NCBI GenBank assembly: GCA_026260175.1
Contig: JAKCWW010003911.1
Span: 18,106-44,586 of the forward strand
Source: Reticulitermes lucifugus
Taxonomy: Eukaryota; Arthropoda; Insecta; Blattodea; Rhinotermitidae
Length of the DNA stretch: 26,481 bases
Direction of reading: 5' to 3'
Part shown: positions 22,781-26,481 of the stretch, piece after piece
Numbering within the stretch: the first letter of the stretch is position 1
Layout of the letters: each line of letters begins with the position of its first letter
Made by a program: the position numbers and the translations under genes
Notes under the pieces: model-generated
What the model was told of the DNA's origin: nothing
Database searches by the model: none
What the model saw: the letters and a program-made list of their open reading frames with translations, nothing else

Positions 22781-25700
22781 GTACGACCGCGTGGTGTAAT
22801 GTGTCCTGCCTATACTGTTGTATGACTGATGGTACAAATGCTGCAAATGTGGCAATGTAATTATACGTGTATTTGCATGAGGAATGTAAATGAACGCCGG
22901 AATTGGAGGACCGACTCTACGTGATGCCTGCAACAACTTTACATTTATACTGCAATTATTTATGTCACATTGTATCCAAAATAACAAAAAACAGAGCAGT
23001 TATTAAATTTCCAAATTCAAAACATACGCTTCTTCAAACTGGGGCAGTGTAAAAGGTGGAGCGCCTCAGGCTTCCATACTTGGTCCCCTGCATTTTCTGA
23101 TGTACATTGACACAGAGATTATCTCTAAGCCTTTAGGCTTCAGATGGTGCAAAGTCACTGGGAATGCAGTGCAGCATGATTGTGTTTCTTCTGCAGACAT
23201 TTTGTGCTATAACCNCCCCCCCCAAATCCTCCAGCAGTAGACACACACTAAAACATGTAGGTTTGGAATGAAAGGAATGTATAAATTGGACATTTCTGTG
23301 ACACCTGCTCTGTTGGGTCAATTAACTGGAGCTTGTCTGTACCCTCAGACCAGAGACTGGTTCCATCCAATGGACAACACAGAGTACCTTAGGTAACCTT
23401 TAAAGGTAAAGTAAAAGGTGAAGGGAAAGACATCCCTCTGCATGCCATGAAGGCATCATATCACACCCTTGGTCTGTGATATTCCGTTAGAATGACAAAC
23501 CACACTTAGCACCCATACAACACAGTTGGTAAGACTGGAGTTTCGTGTATTTTAATCTTCAGGTTTTTGATAGGATTGAGGTTGATGTAGTGGTAACACT
23601 TCTGACTTGTATTCAGTAGATGGTTGGTTCAAATCTTGGCTTGGACACTGACTATCCTGAGGGTTCTCATAGTTTTCCACAGTCCATTCTGGCAGATGTC
23701 AAGTGGCACCTTGATTAGGCCATGGTGTTGATCCTTTGGGTTAATTGACAAAAGATGATTGCTGTTCCATACCATGTACCATGGAGTCAGTTCAGCAAGA
23801 CTGTTTACTTGTTTCAGCAAGCTTTATGTGCTCCCAGTCGTAACTCATTCTTAACAAGCAGACGACCAGACACACTTCACCTCTATGATTTCTATAGCTA
23901 CTGGCGCACAACTGCTGGAAATTTTACAACTCTGCCTCAGCACTTCAAAGAAAATGGTTACCACACCAAGACTATAGGAAAGATTTTCCATCCAGGTAAT
24001 AATATAGCCCTGAAAACAAACAAGAAATATAAAGAGTTCCATTGTCATAATGCTTAAGATTTATGAATTCCTCTAGTTCTCTGAGCATGTAATATCACAT
24101 GCAGAGCCACAGCTAGGTTTTCTGGCACCGGGTGTGAGTAATCACAATCGCTCCACCTAACATAACTGATGAATTTAAAAAATCACAATTATTTATTGAT
24201 TTTACTTGTATTTGACTTAATTTGAAGTTTGTTTAGCACACAAAATAATTTTTTGCTTAAGATATTTATTGTGCTCCCCATTTTGCCACCCCTTGGACTG
24301 CTGCCTGGGGTGGCCGCACCACTTGTCCCCCCCCCCTGAGCTGCACCCCTGATCACGTATATTAATTAATTTACGAATCCAAAATCGTCGTATCTTATAT
24401 ATCTGTACGATTTAGTTCAGGAACAATATTTTATTTAATTTTTTAGCTCCCATTACACCTAGAAAGGTTTCATTTTGTAATACTAAAACTAACTGGCAGT
24501 AAGAATTGAGTCATTTCTTTTCAGCCCCCCACTTCGTACTACACCATATTTCTTAAAGAGTAACTTATTAATATTATTCTACTATATGTGCTTATGTCTC
24601 CAGTTTGACCCCTTCCCTGGACATTTTGCAACTAAAATATGGTTTTAAATTCTCATTTCCTTGTCATGGTACTTCTCCCACTCATCTCATCCTCATTAAT
24701 TTAATGAAACACATAGTGTGTGAAGCGTCCAAATTATGAACCCGTTCATTATGTATTTCTCTTCATTAATTATAATAATGCCTGAGGGTATGATGGGCAT
24801 TGTGGTTCAGGCTAGGTAACTTACTGATACACACTCTTCATGATGTCACTTCAATCCTGCAGGCATTTCGTCTAATTGGAGTGATGACCAGCTGTATAGT
24901 TGGTCTGAGGCCCCCTACCATCCCCCCACTCAGCACTACAAGGAGGCGAGTGTTTGTCCTCAAACAGATGGCACTTTTGGCCGCAACTTAGTATGTCCGG
25001 TGGAAGTCAAGTTCCAACCCGGTGGCTCCTTGCCAGACCTGCAGTCCCTTGATGAAGCCACAAAGTTTCTTCGTGCTCAGCCAAATGCCAGTCTGTCACC
25101 ATTCTTCTTGGCTGTTGGTTTCCATAAACCACATGTACCTCTCAAATATCCTACAAAATACCGTGGTAAGTATAATTGTAGATGTAAATGTAACTTATAT
25201 TCAGGAAGACCTGGACTAATCCTTAGCCCAGAGGCCAGCGGTCTTGATTGGGATTTTTTTATGGTTTCCTCAAGCAAATCCTGGGATAGCTTAACACTTC
25301 TTTATGCTTAACTTGCTATAAACTGAGGACAAGATGTGGCTGTGTCACTGGGCGAGTAGTTTTTGGCATTTTGAAGGACTGTGTTGCCTTCATCTTCAGC
25401 TACCAATGCTCCATACTCACATGTCATTCATCTACCCCTAACACTGTATATGTATTCTTAGCAACTGACAGCACTGTTAAATAAAACACTTCTCTCTTTC
25501 TCCAAACACACACACACACACACATGCAAGAAGTCATAATTTACTTTTGATGCTTTGGAAAGTTTTCAGAATGTCTAATGTATGACAGTCATACAAAATG
25601 CAGAATATTCAGTTGTGTTATGTTCAATAAACACCAACTGATGCACATAAACTTTTTTCACAATAGTTTATTCTTAAAATTCCCCTTTTAAGAATAAACT

Positions 25701-25950
25701 ATTGTGAAAAAAGTTTATGTGCATTAGTTGGTGTTTATTGAACATATCTTAATTGAAAATGCACGGTAAATACAATGTTAAATTCAGTTGTGTGTTTCAG
25801 ACCTTCATCCAGTTGAATCTATCCAACTGCCATCAGCTCGCCAGCGACCATCTGCCTTGCCAACTGTAGCATGGAATCCCTGGACTGATCTAAGAGAGAG
25901 GGAAGATGTGGCAGCCCTCAATGTGTCATTTCCATTTGGACCAATACATG
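22571..25950 (+). CDS. IDS: Iduronate-2-sulfatase, 5' part (4 exons seen; continues beyond the window)
   Basis: Family knowledge: lysosomal sulfatase removing the 2-O-sulfate from iduronate in heparan and dermatan sulfate; its loss causes Hunter syndrome in humans. Seen here: exons 22571-22780, 23818-23995, 24863-25165 and 25801-25950 give 280 residues with all junction phases agreeing. An N-terminal hydrophobic signal peptide (residues about 9-23) precedes [11 protein letters not shown]. The calcium ligands D35 and D36, the formylglycine site C74-A-P-S-R78, K125 and H128 (GKIFHPG), and H217 (FHKPH) match the human D45/D46, C84, R88, K135/H138 and H229. The typical length is about 550 aa, so roughly half is present. 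The second half with the TSDHG motif is not found before 26481. No disabling lesion is seen. The gene is divergent from BCAS3. Confidence 0.96.
23007..23135 (+). pseudogene. Non-LTR retrotransposon reverse-transcriptase fragment
   Basis: One frame reads [20 protein letters not shown], then [15 protein letters not shown]. It matches the conserved G.PQGS.LGPLLFL.YI(N)D block that precedes the catalytic YxDD in LINE reverse transcriptases. The invariant G of PQGS is changed to A. The frame starts right after TAA and no YxDD region follows, so this is a roughly 43-codon relic. Family (for example Jockey or RTE-like) cannot be assigned. Confidence 0.75.
23580..23760 (+). repeat. tRNA-derived SINE
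   Basis: GATGTAGTGGTAACACTTCT resembles an A-box region (TGTAGTGGTAAC) and GGTTGGTTCAAATC (about 23622-23635) holds the B-box GGTTCAAATC, at tRNA spacing. The body continues through GGACACTGACTATCCTGAGG. It lies within about 60 bp of the IDS exon 2 acceptor, so part of the branch-point region may come from repeat sequence. Confidence 0.7.
23818..23995 (+). CDS. IDS: IDS exon 2 (formylglycine active site)
   Basis: 178 nt, phase 0 in and one base out (CATCCAG before gtaata). Acceptor is cttgtttcag before CAAGCT. It encodes [20 protein letters not shown], then [32 protein letters not shown] is the sulfatase signature in which the Cys is oxidised to formylglycine by SUMF1-type enzyme. K and H of GK.FHPG are catalytic. 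The join AYVQ to QALCAPSR reproduces the human AFAQQAVCAPSR. Confidence 0.97.
23996..24862 (+). other. IDS intron 2
   Basis: 867 nt, phase 1. 24095-24355 is a repeat-like block with GCACCGGGTGTGAG near its start and a C-rich end (CCCCCCCCCTGAG, GCTGCACCCCTGATCACG). A weak reverse-complement relative may lie at about 2390-2465. Class unknown. The remainder is AT-rich with no exon. Confidence 0.65.
24863..25165 (+). CDS. IDS: IDS exon 3
   Basis: 303 nt: two bases in, 100 codons, one base out (CGTG before gtaagt). Acceptor is caatcctgcag. It reads [20 protein letters not shown], then [33 protein letters not shown] and [20 protein letters not shown]. The substrate-contact His of the FHKPH motif is present. 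The C...C spacing (CPQTDG...LVC) matches the human disulfide pair region. The longest ATG-initiated ORFs overlapping this interval at 24800 and 25022 are in other frames and are shadows. Confidence 0.96.
25506..25524. repeat. (AC)n microsatellite
   Basis: About 9.5 uninterrupted AC units in IDS intron 3. Likely length-polymorphic; no function suggested. Confidence 0.95.
25619..25781 (+). mobile_element. Palindromic insertion with 59-bp arms and 12-bp target duplication
   Basis: Arms 25621-25679 and 25686-25744 are reverse complements at 58 of 59 positions, separated by only TTCCCC. A tail follows (AATGCACGGTAAATACAATG then TTAA). ATTCAGTTGTGT occurs immediately before (25607-25618) and after (25782-25793) and looks like a target-site duplication. 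There is no ORF. In IDS pre-mRNA it would form a long hairpin. The tail and part of the arm match the 25974-26161 insertion, so the two are one family. A TA-flanked MITE is an alternative reading of the palindrome alone. Confidence 0.75.
25801..25950 (+). CDS. IDS: IDS exon 4
   Basis: 150 nt: two bases complete an Asp codon, 49 codons, one base out. Acceptor is gttgtgtgtttcag; donor is gtgcga, weak. It encodes [40 protein letters not shown] and [10 protein letters not shown], matching the human [20 protein letters not shown] and LNISVPYGPI. The exon is bracketed by two repeat insertions: one ends 19 bp before the acceptor and the other starts a few bases after the donor. It is short and is recognised by homology, not by an ORF. 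Confidence 0.95.
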
Positions 25951-25973
25951 GTGCGACCTAAGTGTCTCAATTA

Positions 25974-26161
25974 GATTAAAATTAAAACCAACTTGATGTG
26001 AAACTACAGAAGACAAATGCGGCCATATGGTTTAACAAGATATGTCGAGCTGAAAAATTGCAACCTACATATATAAACATCAAAGTGAGCGGCAACAATA
26101 GACATCAAGTTGGTTTTAATTGTAATTTATACAAGATGCACAGTGAATACAATATTAAATA
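25974..26161 (+). mobile_element. Related insertion with 20-bp inverted repeats and 16-bp target duplication
   Basis: AATTAAAACCAACTTGATGT (25980-25999) is exactly reverse-complemented at 26102-26121. A tail ATGCACAGTGAATACAATAT then TAA ends the unit. CTAAGTGTCTCAATTA (25958-25973) recurs at 26162-26177 with one mismatch. The inner part has an open frame including NAAIWFNKICRAEKLQPTYI and NIKVSGNN, which resembles retroelement ORF fragments I have seen in insect genomes; possibly Penelope-like, but I cannot prove the class. The tail parallels the 25619-25781 element. Confidence 0.65.
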
Positions 26162-26211
26162 CTAAGTGTCTCAGTTAAAGGACATTAATAATGCAGTGTC
26201 ATCAGGAAGAT

Positions 26212-26244
26212 GGGTATCAGATGAGTATCAGATGAGTATCAGAT
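26212..26244 (+). repeat. Three tandem 11-bp units
   Basis: GGGTATCAGAT followed by two exact GAGTATCAGAT units in IDS intron 4. A minor slippage repeat. Confidence 0.85.
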
Positions 26245-26481
26245 GCTCTTTGTCCTGATAATGATTGTTTACATAGTTCTGAATGTTTCATGTCAAACAA
26301 TTTGTTTTGGGATATTTATAAATAAGGTGATGAGTATAATATTTGGACCTAAGATAGAGGAAGTAACAGCAGAACATGGAAAATTGCATAATGATTAACA
26401 GCGTGTGCTTTTCACCAGAGATGATTAACCTTTAGCTTACGGAGTTATTTTCTCGAGTTGCCCTTTAAATCGAGATAACGG

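Larger units (their letters stand above)
22781..23817 (+). other. IDS intron 1, retroelement fragments
   Basis: 1037 nt, phase 0. It contains a reverse-transcriptase fragment (23007-23135), a single undetermined base at 23215 in a C-run, a repeat with AAAGGTAAAG and CATGCCATGAAGGCAT (about 23400-23470), and a SINE head just before exon 2. Confidence 0.75.
25166..25800 (+). other. IDS intron 3
   Basis: 635 nt, phase 1. It contains a foldback-family relic at about 25325-25400, an (AC)n microsatellite at 25506-25524 and the palindromic insertion at 25619-25781 that reaches to within 19 bp of exon 4. Confidence 0.8.
25951..26481 (+). other. IDS intron 4, 5' part (runs off the window)
   Basis: After the gtgcga donor lies the insertion above and then AT-rich sequence. 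No further IDS exon (expected to contain RKIRQ.Y-like and TSDHG motifs) is seen before the window ends. Confidence 0.7.

Noticed and set aside
23215-23215. Frameshift or real variant at the single N in a C-run
   Set aside because: It lies in IDS intron 1 within a homopolymer and is most simply a sequencing or assembly ambiguity.

Overview
This is a stretch of intron-rich, repeat-laden animal nuclear DNA, most likely from an insect. The two genes read as arthropod orthologues of well-known animal genes. The repeat remnants (mariner, tRNA-derived SINEs, foldback elements, fragments of a non-LTR reverse transcriptase) look like those I know from cockroach and termite genomes. The order-level guess (Blattodea) is recall-based inference, not proof. 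There is no prokaryotic signal: no operons, Shine-Dalgarno sites or CRISPR.

Layout. (1) 1-4248: non-coding, with a tRNA-derived SINE at the left edge, a second at about 3056-3313, and the presumed 3' UTR and downstream flank of the BCAS3 gene. (2) 4249-21274, minus strand: a complete coding region of a BCAS3 (Rudhira) orthologue in 11 coding exons. Most are short spliced exons that are not visible as long ORFs; the last is a very long single exon of about 715 codons. Ten of the splice junctions are phase-consistent as read; one (exon 8 to exon 9) is uncertain. The predicted protein is about 1543 aa, against roughly 900-930 aa in vertebrates. Its introns carry a mariner remnant, foldback elements, SINEs, a 43-bp tandem repeat spanning an N-gap, and several dispersed repeats present more than once in the window. 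(3) 21275-22570: a 1.3-kb intergenic region between divergently transcribed genes, with a candidate BCAS3 5' UTR exon and a perfect CRE palindrome. (4) 22571-26481, plus strand: the first four coding exons (280 aa, about half) of iduronate-2-sulfatase (IDS), with signal peptide, metal-binding aspartates and the CxPSR formylglycine site. The gene runs off the right edge.

How the genes relate. BCAS3 is known as a PI3P-binding phagophore and cytoskeleton-associated beta-propeller protein. IDS is a lysosomal hydrolase of heparan and dermatan sulfate. They are head-to-head neighbours and both touch the autophagy-lysosome system, but shared regulation is only a hypothesis.

The most interesting non-gene signals are a pair of related inverted-repeat insertions with 12-16 bp target duplications that closely bracket IDS exon 4 (one with near-perfect 59-bp arms), a hammerhead-ribozyme-like fold in a BCAS3 intron, and the long lineage-specific C-terminal exon of BCAS3 with a duplicated SPxRSWSxI motif.
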